Origin: Chloroflexota bacterium
GTDB lineage: Bacteria; Chloroflexota; Anaerolineae; Anaerolineales; Anaerolineaceae
DNA: 64,000 nt
NCBI GenBank assembly: GCA_012517865.1
Contig: JAAYUC010000009.1
Coordinates: forward strand, 53,710 to 117,709
Direction: 5' to 3'
This document shows positions 25,662 to 34,507 of the stretch, in pieces. The notes beneath the pieces were generated by a model. It was not told the origin of the DNA, did not search any database, and saw only the letters and a program-made list of their open reading frames with translations. Position 1 is the stretch's first letter. The number at the start of each line of letters is the position of its first letter. The position numbers were made by a program, and so were the translations under genes.

Positions 25662-28600
25662 TTATGGGATGGTGATGGTAACAATGTTGGAAGGCGCAGA
25701 CTCTTCCGCGATGGTCGGGAAACCAACTGCCGGGGCGGCATAAACGGTGCGGTCGCCCACCACATTGACCGCGATGACCCGGTAGAAGTAGCTGCCAGAG
25801 CCAACAGCGTCTTCGTACGAGACCGTATCCGCTGGCAGTGTCGCGATGGTGGTCCACGGGCCCGCTTCGTCCTCCGCGCGCTGCACCAGGAACTCCGTTT
25901 CACTAATGGAGTTATCCGTCCAGGTCAGCAGCGCGCCGATGACTGAAAGTTCCGCCAGAAGGTCTCCCGGAGCATTTGGCGCCACAGCCAGACCGAGCGC
26001 GTGCATCATGTCCATTTCTTCGTGACTGAGCAGGTGGCAGTGCCATACGTACTCCCAGCCGTAGTTAATGAAGCTGTTGCTCACTGTTATCGGTATGCCA
26101 GTCGGGTCCTGGAAGCCCAGCGGGCCGCCCATCAATTCCACGCCTTCAGGGCGGGTTGGGTCAATCAACCGCACAGAGTTGGGGACCTCGAAAGGTTGGG
26201 TTGGGACAGCCGGCCGCATAGCGATGATGGTGTGTTCCAGCGGATTCACGCGGATGGTTTCTTTCCAGCCCAGTTCATTGGCCTCGGGGGGCATCACCAG
26301 CCCGTCCCAGGCCACGCGGTTGATAACCTGCGCGTTCACCAGGTGGATATGGATGGTGTGGGTATCCACGCCGTTGTGGGTGATTTTCCAGATTTGGGTT
26401 CCGTCTTCCAGGCTGCCGATTGGTTCGCTGGTGATGGAAGCCTTCCACAGGTCTGTCAGCGGGCTGAGGAAAGGGTAGAGCAGGAAGGTTTGGTTGGTAG
26501 CCGAACTTTGGTCAAGTTCAAGCCCTAAAAAGCCGCTCATGCGTCCGTACTGGTCAAAAGCCTCTCCCATTTCATCCTGGATGGCTTTGTTGTTGAGAGG
26601 AATGGTGATGGGAACCGCCGCGGCCACCGCGCCAGTGCCGCCACCTCCAGTGAAGCTGATGGTTGGAGCGCTGGTATAGTTCTGACCGGGGTTCGTAAGG
26701 GTAACGGCCGTGACCGCGTCGCCGGTAATCTCTGCAACAGCTTCCGCGCCGCTGCCGCCTCCGCCTGTGATGGTAACAAGCGGCGGTTCGGTGTAACCTG
26801 AGCCGCCGGCAGTGACCAGGATGCCGGGCAGCGGCCCATTATAGAAGGACTTGGTGTAGTCCTGCAGTTGGACAAACATACGCATGTCGGAGGGGTAGGT
26901 TTCTCCGTAAGCGCTGTTGTAATAGGTTTGCGGGATGATGAAGCGGTCCTGTCCGGCTTCAAAAACGCCGGGCTTGGCGCCGTTTCTGGCAAAGATTTGC
27001 ATCAAAGCGGGCAGGTCAAAGCTGGCGCTGCTCTGCAGGTTGGCAACCGCTGTCGCGCCAAAACCTCCGCCTCCCACCAGGTTCACCAGCGGCACGGTCT
27101 CATAGGAACTGCCGCCGGATGTGAGCACCACTTCGTCTACCCGCAGGGTGGCGACCGCGACCGGCCACAAGGGGTTGGGGGGCAGCGGCGGTCCGCCGGG
27201 GCCGCTTCCAAACAGGAGCGGCGCAAAGATTTGATAGGGGCCGGGCACCAATGTGACCGTTGGGGCGGAAGTGTAACCGCTGCCTGGGTTGGTCACCGTG
27301 ATGCTGACGACCTTTCCATTGGCCATGTTCGCGACAGCCTGGGCTCCGGTGCCGCCGCCGCCGCTGATGATTACCTGCGGGGTGTAGGTGAGGTTCACGC
27401 CGGGATTGGTGATATTGATGCGGTCAACCGAACCGAGGGCGTAGCCTTCAGCGCCGGAACCGCCGCCGCCAAAGATGTCCACGAGCGGCATGGTGTTGAA
27501 ATTCTGTCCGCCGTTGAGCACCTGGATGGAACTGACCACGCCGGTGCCTCCGCCAGCTGCGGGCCGGACGCGAATTTGCATTAACGTGCGCGTGTTGGGG
27601 CCGTACCCGGCCTGGGTGGTGGGCGTGCCGCCTGAGGAAGTCAGGTCTGGGTGGCCGGTGTAGTAATCGTAGCGGGGGTCAATCGCCGGGAAAGCAGCCG
27701 GGGCATCGTTGTACAGAATCAGCGTTTTACCGGCATAATTCGAGAAATCGACCAAAACATCGGCGCGTTCGGCCGTACCAACCAACAGGGAATGGTCGGT
27801 GACATTGCCGGCGTTAAAGAGGGTCACGTCCCCCTGCCAGTTGATTGGCTGCGGAGGAATGATGGCGGGTTCGGGCAAAAACCCGCCTTCAGTGCCAATC
27901 TGGATCCAATCCGGACCCATCAAGGCGGGGTCAGGCACGCCGCCTTCGCGGCCGTCGGTAGACCATTTCTCCGGGAACCCAGGGGTAGCCACCGCAGGAA
28001 CCATTCTGACTTCGGTATTGCGCCTGCCGTCCACGCTCTCCATGGATGGGTCGGCCACGTACAGGTGCAGGTTGAAGAAGCGGTCATCGGCCGCGTTCAG
28101 GATGCGGAAACGCACAACGGTAGGGTCGACCTCCAGGTAGGGATAGGCTGTGCCATTAACCGTGGGGGTATCCATGAAGGCTTCCATCCCCATGGAAGGA
28201 TGGGGAACATTCGGACGCATCGGCGGCTCGCACCATCCCAGTTGAGGGTCGCAGTTCGGGTCATAGTATTCGTTGGGCACGGGGGGGAACTCAATACCCG
28301 TAGTGGGCGGCCAGAACCATGCGCCGTACTGCCAGCGGCCGTACGCGCTTACGCCTTCCACGGAATACGGGTTCTGGGCTGGCATATACACGGAAGAAAC
28401 CCACAGGTCGCCGGTATTGGGCGTGCCGGGCGTGGTTCCCCATCTCCAGGTTGGGTCCTGAGCCAAAATCGTGAAAGCGTCCACAAAGGTCTTGTCCTGA
28501 ATAACCAGGGGAATGCCGTAGCCGGGCAGAATCTGAAGGTTATCCGGGTTGACGCCGCTCAGGTTGGTGCCGTTGATGAGGTCCTGTTCAATCTGGTCGC

Positions 28601-29933
28601 TCAACAGGTAGGCGGCAGCCTCGCCGGCGTAGACGTTCAGCCGGGTGATGCCAAAGGAGTGGTCGTGATAGAACATCAGCCGGGCGCTCTGCTGGTTGTT
28701 ATAGTAAAAGGTGAGCGAACCATCGCCGGGGTCGTTTGTGGCGACAGCCGGGTTTGGGTTGGTGGTGGAAGCTCCGGGGAGCACATTCCCATTTTCAAAC
28801 CACATATCCGGCACAAACCGGACGCTGACGCCGCGGGGGTAAGGGGTATCCTCATTGGCGGGCGTCGTCCATTGGTGGGGCGTCCCGTCTGAAATCCAGG
28901 GAACAAAGCCGCCGTGCAGGTGAACCGTGGCGCGGTTTTGCTTGTACAGCTGGCATTCCATGCCGGGCATAGGCATCATCGGGTCGCACTCCATGCCCAT
29001 CTGGTCAATCGGACCTTCGCCAGCGCCCATGACAGTGGTATCCACAGGCAAAAAGAGGTCTCCGGCTTCGCCTGTGGGCAGACTGTTGGTGAATTTAATC
29101 CTGACCGGGACGTCTTTTTGGGCAATGATGGTCGGTCCCAGGTAGCGGAACTGGTTCACGTTGGGGTCGCTGCTGTTCGTCTGTCGGTAACCCAACACTG
29201 TGGTGGGCGGCAGATCGCTGTTGAACTGGTGGGTAAACTTGCCCAGCTCAATTTCGTAATAATCAGAGCCGGGGAAGGTGGTCGTGTCTGGAACCGCCAC
29301 AGGCAGGAATTGACCGAGGTTGTTCGCGTTCTCAGGGCCTAAGCCCGGCAGGGAGTCTATGAACTTGCGGATTCCGCCGCTGAGATTTGCGCTCAGGTGC
29401 GCGGTGGCTTCCGCTCCGCTGCCGGTAGGGTCTGTGATGGCAACGATTGGCGCGGTGTAATTCGCGCCTGGGTTGGTAAGGGAGATGCTGGCGATTTTGC
29501 CGTTGGAGACAATTGCCTGCGCCAGGGCGCCTGAACCTGTCCCATATACATCCAAAACCTCTACCTGCGGGTTGGTATACCCGGAGCCGGCAGCGTCAAC
29601 GGTGATGAAGCCGACCGGGCCTTTGGGCATGGGAGAGTTCGCGTAATTGGGATAGGGGCCAAAATAATGGGGAATGATAGTATCAAGGGAATTTTGCGCG
29701 GCATTTCCGCGCAGACCTGCTACACCGGGCAGGATGCCGGCTTTTCGGTTTTGTTCAGCGGCTTTTTGAATATCGCCGGCTGTAACGCGGCCGTCAAGGA
29801 AAACCAGGCCTTCCTGGCCTGGCGGTACGGAGGGAGGGTCAACGGATTGCGCAATGACAGCGGCTGCGCCGTTCAGAACGGCACCCAACAACATCCCGAT
29901 GAGAATCAGGACTTTTGCCATTTTCGTTTTCAT
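25662..29933 (-). CDS. Giant exported multicopper oxidase with Gly-rich repeats
   Basis: The product has 1423 residues, two to three times the common laccase length. AAGGAG precedes the ATG. It has a signal peptide (about 1-29). All four copper motifs are present: HLHGG (about 337), MFYHDHSFG (about 423), HTIHIHL (about 1193) and the type-1 site WHCHLLSHEEMDMM (about 1299). Between and before them are about eight Gly-rich modules of about 40 residues (GSGYT..P.V.I.GGGGSGA.A.A, then V..I.VTNPG). The C-terminal 95 residues are a fibronectin type III domain. It oxidises a substrate (metal ion or phenolic) with O2. Which substrate is unknown. Confidence 0.88.
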   Translation of the reverse strand: MKTKMAKVLILIGMLLGAVLNGAAAVIAQSVDPPSVPPGQEGLVFLDGRVTAGDIQKAAEQNRKAGILPGVAGLRGNAAQNSLDTIIPHYFGPYPNYANSPMPKGPVGFITVDAAGSGYTNPQVEVLDVYGTGSGALAQAIVSNGKIASISLTNPGANYTAPIVAITDPTGSGAEATAHLSANLSGGIRKFIDSLPGLGPENANNLGQFLPVAVPDTTTFPGSDYYEIELGKFTHQFNSDLPPTTVLGYRQTNSSDPNVNQFRYLGPTIIAQKDVPVRIKFTNSLPTGEAGDLFLPVDTTVMGAGEGPIDQMGMECDPMMPMPGMECQLYKQNRATVHLHGGFVPWISDGTPHQWTTPANEDTPYPRGVSVRFVPDMWFENGNVLPGASTTNPNPAVATNDPGDGSLTFYYNNQQSARLMFYHDHSFGITRLNVYAGEAAAYLLSDQIEQDLINGTNLSGVNPDNLQILPGYGIPLVIQDKTFVDAFTILAQDPTWRWGTTPGTPNTGDLWVSSVYMPAQNPYSVEGVSAYGRWQYGAWFWPPTTGIEFPPVPNEYYDPNCDPQLGWCEPPMRPNVPHPSMGMEAFMDTPTVNGTAYPYLEVDPTVVRFRILNAADDRFFNLHLYVADPSMESVDGRRNTEVRMVPAVATPGFPEKWSTDGREGGVPDPALMGPDWIQIGTEGGFLPEPAIIPPQPINWQGDVTLFNAGNVTDHSLLVGTAERADVLVDFSNYAGKTLILYNDAPAAFPAIDPRYDYYTGHPDLTSSGGTPTTQAGYGPNTRTLMQIRVRPAAGGGTGVVSSIQVLNGGQNFNTMPLVDIFGGGGSGAEGYALGSVDRINITNPGVNLTYTPQVIISGGGGTGAQAVANMANGKVVSITVTNPGSGYTSAPTVTLVPGPYQIFAPLLFGSGPGGPPLPPNPLWPVAVATLRVDEVVLTSGGSSYETVPLVNLVGGGGFGATAVANLQSSASFDLPALMQIFARNGAKPGVFEAGQDRFIIPQTYYNSAYGETYPSDMRMFVQLQDYTKSFYNGPLPGILVTAGGSGYTEPPLVTITGGGGSGAEAVAEITGDAVTAVTLTNPGQNYTSAPTISFTGGGGTGAVAAAVPITIPLNNKAIQDEMGEAFDQYGRMSGFLGLELDQSSATNQTFLLYPFLSPLTDLWKASITSEPIGSLEDGTQIWKITHNGVDTHTIHIHLVNAQVINRVAWDGLVMPPEANELGWKETIRVNPLEHTIIAMRPAVPTQPFEVPNSVRLIDPTRPEGVELMGGPLGFQDPTGIPITVSNSFINYGWEYVWHCHLLSHEEMDMMHALGLAVAPNAPGDLLAELSVIGALLTWTDNSISETEFLVQRAEDEAGPWTTIATLPADTVSYEDAVGSGSYFYRVIAVNVVGDRTVYAAPAVGFPTIAEESAPSNIVTITIP

Positions 29934-30190
29934 TTTTTCTCCTTGAAAACACTATTCAGTTAACAGCGGATGAGATGCGGTACTGCAGCGGGACGTGTTG
30001 TTAACGCTGGCGTACCTTCAACAGGACGGGTTTGAGATGGACGGTAAGGTGCAATTAACAATACTAATCTTATAGTAATAGTATATATAAAATATACTGC
30101 TCCAGCCGGCAAAAAGAAAATAAGTGTATAAGTAATCTGTCATCAATGGCGGATGTGAACGGCCAGGCGAGCGATACTGGCATTAAATTA
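29934..30190. other. AT-rich promoter region of the oxidase gene
   Basis: No gene is present. The AT-rich block 30055-30100 holds an inverted repeat (AGTATAT/ATATACT, about 30077-30095) and several TATA-like hexamers on the minus strand. Two GTTAAC sites (about 29958 and 29999) flank a 40-base segment. It is the probable promoter and operator region for the copper oxidase. Confidence 0.45.
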
Positions 30191-30236
30191 AAGACAGACA
30201 CCGGATTCTTCTGGTGTCTGTCTTGATTTGTTTTTG
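30191..30236. terminator. Terminator after the SWIM gene
   Basis: A perfect 12-bp stem AAGACAGACACC/GGTGTCTGTCTT with a 10-base loop has T-rich flanks on both strands (plus GATTTGTTTTT, minus TAATTT). Confidence 0.75.
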
Positions 30237-30309
30237 TCACTCTGCCGGCCGTCTGGCAGCCGGACTGGGTTCTGCGCTCTGCATCGGCGCAGATGTTGAC
30301 ACACTTATG

Positions 30310-30555
30310 TTACGAGCTCAGCTCCGCTTTATCGACCATGCCGTTCAGCACCATTTCAAGCGCCATGGTATGAACGCATACCCCGCGCGTTTGGAAAAAT
30401 GAACAGTCGCAAACCCATTTGCCCTGTTCATAATGCACGATGTGGTCGTTGTTATCCCCTTTGACCGTGGCTTGGAAATTGGTGAATGTGATGCGATTTT
30501 TCTCCTCGGCATATCGTTTTGCTTTTTCGATTTTTCCGATCATTCCGCTATCCAT
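30310..30555 (-). CDS. Small SWIM zinc-finger protein
   Basis: The product has 81 residues. The only clear feature is the SWIM motif, CDCSFFQTRGVCVHTMALEM (C-x-C ... C-x-H), which binds zinc and is used for DNA or protein contact. In longer proteins it appears near SNF2 helicases or in SWIM/Sws1 recombination factors, but here it stands alone. The stretch before it (ATVKGDNNDHIVHYEQGKWVCDC) is the usual beta-hairpin that precedes SWIM. TAGGA lies upstream of the ATG. The gene has its own terminator and no obvious partner. Confidence 0.7.
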   Translation of the reverse strand: MDSGMIGKIEKAKRYAEEKNRITFTNFQATVKGDNNDHIVHYEQGKWVCDCSFFQTRGVCVHTMALEMVLNGMVDKAELSS

Positions 30556-30743
30556 GGTGTCCTAAGCTCCGTTTCTCTGGAAAATTTAAACAAAAACACG
30601 CGCCAAATACCCCGGGCGTGTGTTCCGCTGTGCCAATCCGCTGCAGTACCTTCGCGCGGACCATACTATTCAGGCTAACTCCTTCATAATAATTACATTA
30701 TACCTTAAGACGGCAGTTTTTCCTCAAAATCCTCAGCGAATTG

Positions 30744-30782
30744 CAAAAAAAACACGCCGGAACCAATTTGGTTTCGGCGTGT
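30744..30782 (-). terminator. Terminator of the AraC-family gene
   Basis: The minus strand has a 13-bp stem (ACACGCCGAAACC / GGTTCCGGCGTGT, one G-U pair) followed by eight T. Confidence 0.88.
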
Positions 30783-30800
30783 ATCGTCAACCTCAGGCGT

Positions 30801-31718
30801 TCAGGCGATGGGTTCGACGGGCAGCGCTTCGATGTATCCGCGGTAGCCCATCGGCGCCAGCTGAAAGCGCGGAGCGACTTCGGGCGCCCACCGGTAGCCG
30901 TACAGAGTCGGGTCGAAAGTCGCGATGTGGTTCCAGACTTCCTGGATGGCTTCCTCGAACACGCTGTCGTCGTACGGTTCGCCCTGGAATACCATCATCT
31001 TGCAGGGCGGCAGGTCAATCAGGTCGTATCCTTCCGGTACAGCTCCGCTGTAGTCCAGGGGCAGTTCCACCCCCTGTGCGTATTTGGATGTGCCTTCAGG
31101 AATCAGGTGGGCTGGCAGCCACAGGCCGACCGGTTCGTACAGGGCTTCCTTAATGCTGCAAAGAACCCCCCAGACGTCGCATCCAACTTCTTCGCAATAG
31201 GCATAATAATGTTCGGCTTTCTGGCCGCGTTTGAGCAGCAGCTTTCTGGCAGGTCTTTCGACGACCTGGACAAAGATGGTTCGGGTGGTGCTTTCTGGTG
31301 TCATTTTTCTTCCTCCTTGATGCAATGCGTGGTAACTGGCAAGTACTTTGTAAGGGATGAACAGGTTCAGCGGACCGCCTTTTTTGCGGTACTCGCTGGG
31401 CGATAGTCCAAACTGCCGCGTGAAGGCGCGGGTGAATCCAGCGTGAGATGAAAAAACAAAATCCAGGGCAACTGTAAGGATGGAATCACTGCCGTCCCGC
31501 AATATCAGCGCAGCGCGCGAGAGCCTGAGGGCGCGGATGTATTCAAACGGGGTTTTTCCGGTGTGTTCTTTAAACAGGCGGGCGGCGTGAAAAGGAGAAT
31601 AGCCAGCGGCATTTGCCAGAGTACGCAGGTTGATGGGTTCCCGCAGGTTCTCCTCAATATATTCCTGCATTTTCTGGACGGCAGCAAGTTCGGGCGGGTT
31701 GGTCTGAGGTGTCAACAT
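30801..31718 (-). CDS. AraC-family regulator with GyrI-like effector domain
   Basis: The product has 305 residues. The N-terminal 110 residues are a double helix-turn-helix of the AraC/XylS type (INLRTLANAAGYSPFHAARLFKEHTGKTPFEYI ... GFTRAFTRQFGLSPSEYRKK). The C-terminal 150 or so are a GyrI-like/effector-binding fold (FVQVVERPARKLLLKRG ... YDLIDLPPCKMMVFQG). This DNA-binding-first layout is that of Rob/MarA-like activators, which respond to small toxic or amphipathic molecules. The ATG has no Shine-Dalgarno sequence and a TATAAT box ends six bases before it. Targets are unknown, and the neighbouring copper oxidase is one candidate. Confidence 0.88.
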   Translation of the reverse strand: MLTPQTNPPELAAVQKMQEYIEENLREPINLRTLANAAGYSPFHAARLFKEHTGKTPFEYIRALRLSRAALILRDGSDSILTVALDFVFSSHAGFTRAFTRQFGLSPSEYRKKGGPLNLFIPYKVLASYHALHQGGRKMTPESTTRTIFVQVVERPARKLLLKRGQKAEHYYAYCEEVGCDVWGVLCSIKEALYEPVGLWLPAHLIPEGTSKYAQGVELPLDYSGAVPEGYDLIDLPPCKMMVFQGEPYDDSVFEEAIQEVWNHIATFDPTLYGYRWAPEVAPRFQLAPMGYRGYIEALPVEPIA

Positions 31719-31724
31719 AGCCCT

Positions 31725-31730
31725 ATTATA
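31725..31730 (-). promoter_or_regulatory. -10 box, leaderless start of AraC-family gene
   Basis: The minus strand reads TATAAT, AGGGCT, ATG (six-base gap). Confidence 0.65.
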
Positions 31731-31933
31731 ATGAGAGAGCAGCTTCTTGCTTTGCAGAAATTGCGCATTTTTCCGTTACCAACGCTTGCCTAAATCGGCG
31801 CGGCAGCCTGGGAAACACTTAGAGGGATTTGTTTGGGAAAATTTCGTTCTCCATCAGGCTGCGGGCTTATGCTGACGAAAAAGCGGGCCTGCCAGTATGC
31901 GGCTGCCTCGCGGAGCGGAGAGCTTTATCCAGC

Positions 31934-32419
31934 CTAATCGGAAAGGAGCTTTTCAAAGACCAGGCCGTCTTCGCCGCCCACATAGTATCCGCGCGCGGTT
32001 TGAATCTGGCGGTAGCCGGTACGCTCATAGAGATGAATGGCAGGCGTGTTGGAAGCGCGCACGGTAAGGCGGATAACGCGCGTCCCCAGCGCGTGCTCTC
32101 CGGCTGCCAGCAGCCGCTCCCCCAGCTGGCGGCCCTGCCAGGCAGGCGCTATCCCAATAGAGGAAATCCAGCCCACCTCCCTTCCGGAAAGCGTATACCC
32201 GGAGAGAAAGCCAATCACCTCCTCCGACTTTACCATCTTCAACCGGACCATCCCAGGCGAGGTGAGCACCCACAGAGATTCAACCAGCGGCCAGATATCC
32301 TCCCGGCGGAAACAGGCCTTCTCCAGCCGGCGCACCGCGCGCAGGTCGCTCAATCCGGCAGGCAAAATCAGGATGTCATCGCTGAGGGCTTCGTCAGCGG
32401 GGACCGGCAGGCTTTTCAC
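31934..32419 (-). CDS. GNAT-family N-acetyltransferase (RimI-like)
   Basis: The product has 161 residues from the GTG at 32419, which overlaps the ABC-F stop by four bases (GTGA) and has GGAGGA upstream. The track start lies 13 codons inside the ABC-F gene. GNAT features are ISSIGIAPAWQGRQLGERLL (acetyl-CoA loop, Q-x2-G-x-G/L variant) and NTPAIHLYERTGYRQI. It resembles RimI, which acetylates the N-terminus of ribosomal protein S18, but similar sequence serves many substrates. Coupling to an ABC-F translation factor supports a ribosome link. Confidence 0.8.
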   Translation of the reverse strand: MKSLPVPADEALSDDILILPAGLSDLRAVRRLEKACFRREDIWPLVESLWVLTSPGMVRLKMVKSEEVIGFLSGYTLSGREVGWISSIGIAPAWQGRQLGERLLAAGEHALGTRVIRLTVRASNTPAIHLYERTGYRQIQTARGYYVGGEDGLVFEKLLSD

Positions 32420-34347
32420 TGCGGGTCCTCCTCCAAGCTGGTTGCCAAAGCTTCCCACTCCGCCAGAAGGGGCTCCAGTTCTTCTTTTAGTTTGTTGTAG
32501 GCTTCTGCCAGATGCGCCGTTTTGACGGGGTCTGCGGGCGGGTTGGCAAGTTTTGCTTCGTGCAGGGCGCTTTCGCGCTCCAGGGCGTGAATCCGCTCCT
32601 CGAGCGCATCCAGTTTCTTTTGGATTTGCTGGCGCTGGTTGCGGCTGAGCGTTTTTCTGCCGGCGGGGGCAACCTCCGGCTGCGCGGCGGCAGGCTCTGG
32701 AACAGGAACGGCAGTTTCTGGAACGGGCTGGACGGCCGCGCTTTGCGCGATTTTGTACTCTGAATACGTGCCGGAAAACACCTTGAGCATGCCCGCGTCC
32801 GGGTCCATCTCCCAGATTTGGGTGGCCAGCGCGTCTATCAGGTAGCGGTCGTGGGAGACCAACAGGATGGTGCCCGGGTAATCAGCCAGCACGTTTTGCA
32901 GCACTTCCTGAGTGGGCAAATCGAGGTGGTTGGTGGGTTCATCCAGAAGGAGCAGGTTGGCGTCCGTAAGCGCCAGCTTGGCCAGTGCCAGGCGTCCGCG
33001 CTCCCCACCGGAAAGCGTGCTGACGGCCGCGAACACCTCCTCGCCGGTGAATCCGTACTTTGCCAGGTAATTGCGCGCTTCCGCCGGCAGCATCGCGAGG
33101 GCGACGGTGTTGATTTCCTCAATCAGGGTCAGTTCCGGGTTGAGCCCTTCGTGCGCCTGAGCAAAATAGCCCACTTTCAGGCTCGCGCCCAATTCTATCC
33201 GGCCGGCGTAAGGCGGAATTTGGTTGAGGATAGTTTTGAGGAAGGTTGTTTTGCCCGCGCCGTTGGGGCCGATAATGGCCACGCATTCCCCGCGCTTGAG
33301 CACCAAATCCGGGGCACGAAAGAGCGGTCGTCCTTCATCCTGATAACCAACCTGCAAATCGTAACTACGCAGCACCAGGTCGCCAGAGCGGCCCGCCAGA
33401 GCGAGGCGGAGGTGCATTGGCCGGATATTTGCTTTGGGCGCGCTCAGACGGGAATCCGCCAACAGCCTTTCCAGGCGGCGCTGCCTTCCGCGGGCCTGGT
33501 TGTTGTTTTGGGTGCCCAAAAAGCGGCGGATGTAATCCTCCTGCTTTTCGATGTATTCATTTTGGGCTTCATATTCCGCCAGCCGGCGGGTATACCGGGC
33601 TTCCCTTTGGGTGAGGTAGGCGGTGTAGTTGCCGCGGTAGACTTCCAGCGCGGGGGTCATCTCCCAGACCTGGGTGGCAGTCTGGTCCAAAAAGTAGCGG
33701 TCGTGAGAGACAATCACCACCGCGCCGTCCCAATCCCGCAGCCAGGCTTCCAGCCATTCCACCGCGGCGATATCCAGATGGTTGCTGGGTTCATCCAGGA
33801 GCAGCAGGTCGGGCTCGTCCAGCAGCAGGCGCGCCAGCACAGCGCGTGTGCGCTGACCGCCGGAAAGCTGGGTGAGCGGACGCTGGTAATCCGTTTCCAG
33901 GAATCCGAGCCCAGCCAGGGTTTGCTGAATACGGTTGGCATAGGTGTAGCCGCCGCCCTGTTCAAAGCGGGAGAGCACCGTTCCGTAGCGCTGCAGCACA
34001 TCCGGAGGGCAGTCCGGGTTCTGCATTTCGCGCTCAAGGGCTTTCAGTTCGTCCGCCTGGGCCAACAGCTCTTCAAACGCCATCAGGCAGTACGACCACA
34101 GCGTTCCTTCGCGGATTGTGACAGCCTCTTGTGGTAGATAGCCAAGCGTCAGGCCGCGCGCGCGGTGCACCGAGCCGCGGGTGGGTTCTTCCACGCCGGC
34201 CAGGATGCGCAGCAGGGTGGTTTTGCCGACGCCGTTGGGGCCGACGATGGCGATGCGCGCACGCCGGGGTATCGCGAACGTGAGGTCTTCAAATATATCC
34301 ACCGGGCCGAAGGATTTGCCAAGATTTTGAGCGCTTAAAACCGACAT
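32416..34347 (-). CDS. ABC-F ATPase (translation factor type)
   Basis: The product has 643 residues from MSVLSAQNLGKSFG. The track's 20 extra residues are non-conserved. Two ABC domains lie on one chain with no membrane part: Walker A GPNGVGKTT and GPNGAGKTT, signatures LSGGQRTRA and LSGGERGRL, and Walker B LLLLDEPSNHLD and LLLLDEPTNHLD. The linker between them is helical and charged (YIEKQEDYIRRFLGTQNNNQARGRQRR), and the C-terminal 80 residues form a coiled coil. ABC-F proteins act on the ribosome (EttA, Uup, YdiF classes). The long C-terminal coil favours the Uup/YdiF type. Confidence 0.92.
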   Translation of the reverse strand: MSVLSAQNLGKSFGPVDIFEDLTFAIPRRARIAIVGPNGVGKTTLLRILAGVEEPTRGSVHRARGLTLGYLPQEAVTIREGTLWSYCLMAFEELLAQADELKALEREMQNPDCPPDVLQRYGTVLSRFEQGGGYTYANRIQQTLAGLGFLETDYQRPLTQLSGGQRTRAVLARLLLDEPDLLLLDEPSNHLDIAAVEWLEAWLRDWDGAVVIVSHDRYFLDQTATQVWEMTPALEVYRGNYTAYLTQREARYTRRLAEYEAQNEYIEKQEDYIRRFLGTQNNNQARGRQRRLERLLADSRLSAPKANIRPMHLRLALAGRSGDLVLRSYDLQVGYQDEGRPLFRAPDLVLKRGECVAIIGPNGAGKTTFLKTILNQIPPYAGRIELGASLKVGYFAQAHEGLNPELTLIEEINTVALAMLPAEARNYLAKYGFTGEEVFAAVSTLSGGERGRLALAKLALTDANLLLLDEPTNHLDLPTQEVLQNVLADYPGTILLVSHDRYLIDALATQIWEMDPDAGMLKVFSGTYSEYKIAQSAAVQPVPETAVPVPEPAAAQPEVAPAGRKTLSRNQRQQIQKKLDALEERIHALERESALHEAKLANPPADPVKTAHLAEAYNKLKEELEPLLAEWEALATSLEEDPQ

Positions 34348-34356
34348 AGCGCTTGT

Positions 34357-34365
34357 AGTATACCA
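34357..34365 (-). promoter_or_regulatory. Extended -10 promoter of ABC-F gene
   Basis: The minus strand reads TGGTATACT, nine bases, then the ABC-F ATG. This predicts a leader of at most a few bases. Confidence 0.55.
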
Positions 34366-34492
34366 GCGATGCGCCGCCCGGGGGCTGCTTCTGGAAGCGC
34401 GCCGCACAGCGGGGAAGCCTTTTTGGCGCAGACGCGGCCGACAGCTGGTAACCTGCGTGCTGTCACAATAAAGGTTCTTCCTTCTTCAGGGA

Positions 34493-34501
34493 TGGTAAAA
34501 T
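34493..34501 (+). promoter_or_regulatory. Extended -10 box, leaderless start of flippase-like gene
   Basis: TGGTAAAAT, then CGGGTT, then the ATG at 34508 (six-base gap). No Shine-Dalgarno sequence is present. Confidence 0.6.
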
Positions 34502-34507
34502 CGGGTT

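Noticed and set aside
27651-28892. 413-residue plus-strand ORF opposite the multicopper oxidase
   Set aside because: It is antisense to a fully supported gene with all copper motifs. The long frame comes from codon bias of the real gene.
32818-34137. 439-residue plus-strand ORF
   Set aside because: It is a shadow of the ABC-F gene, whose Walker and signature motifs are complete on the minus strand.
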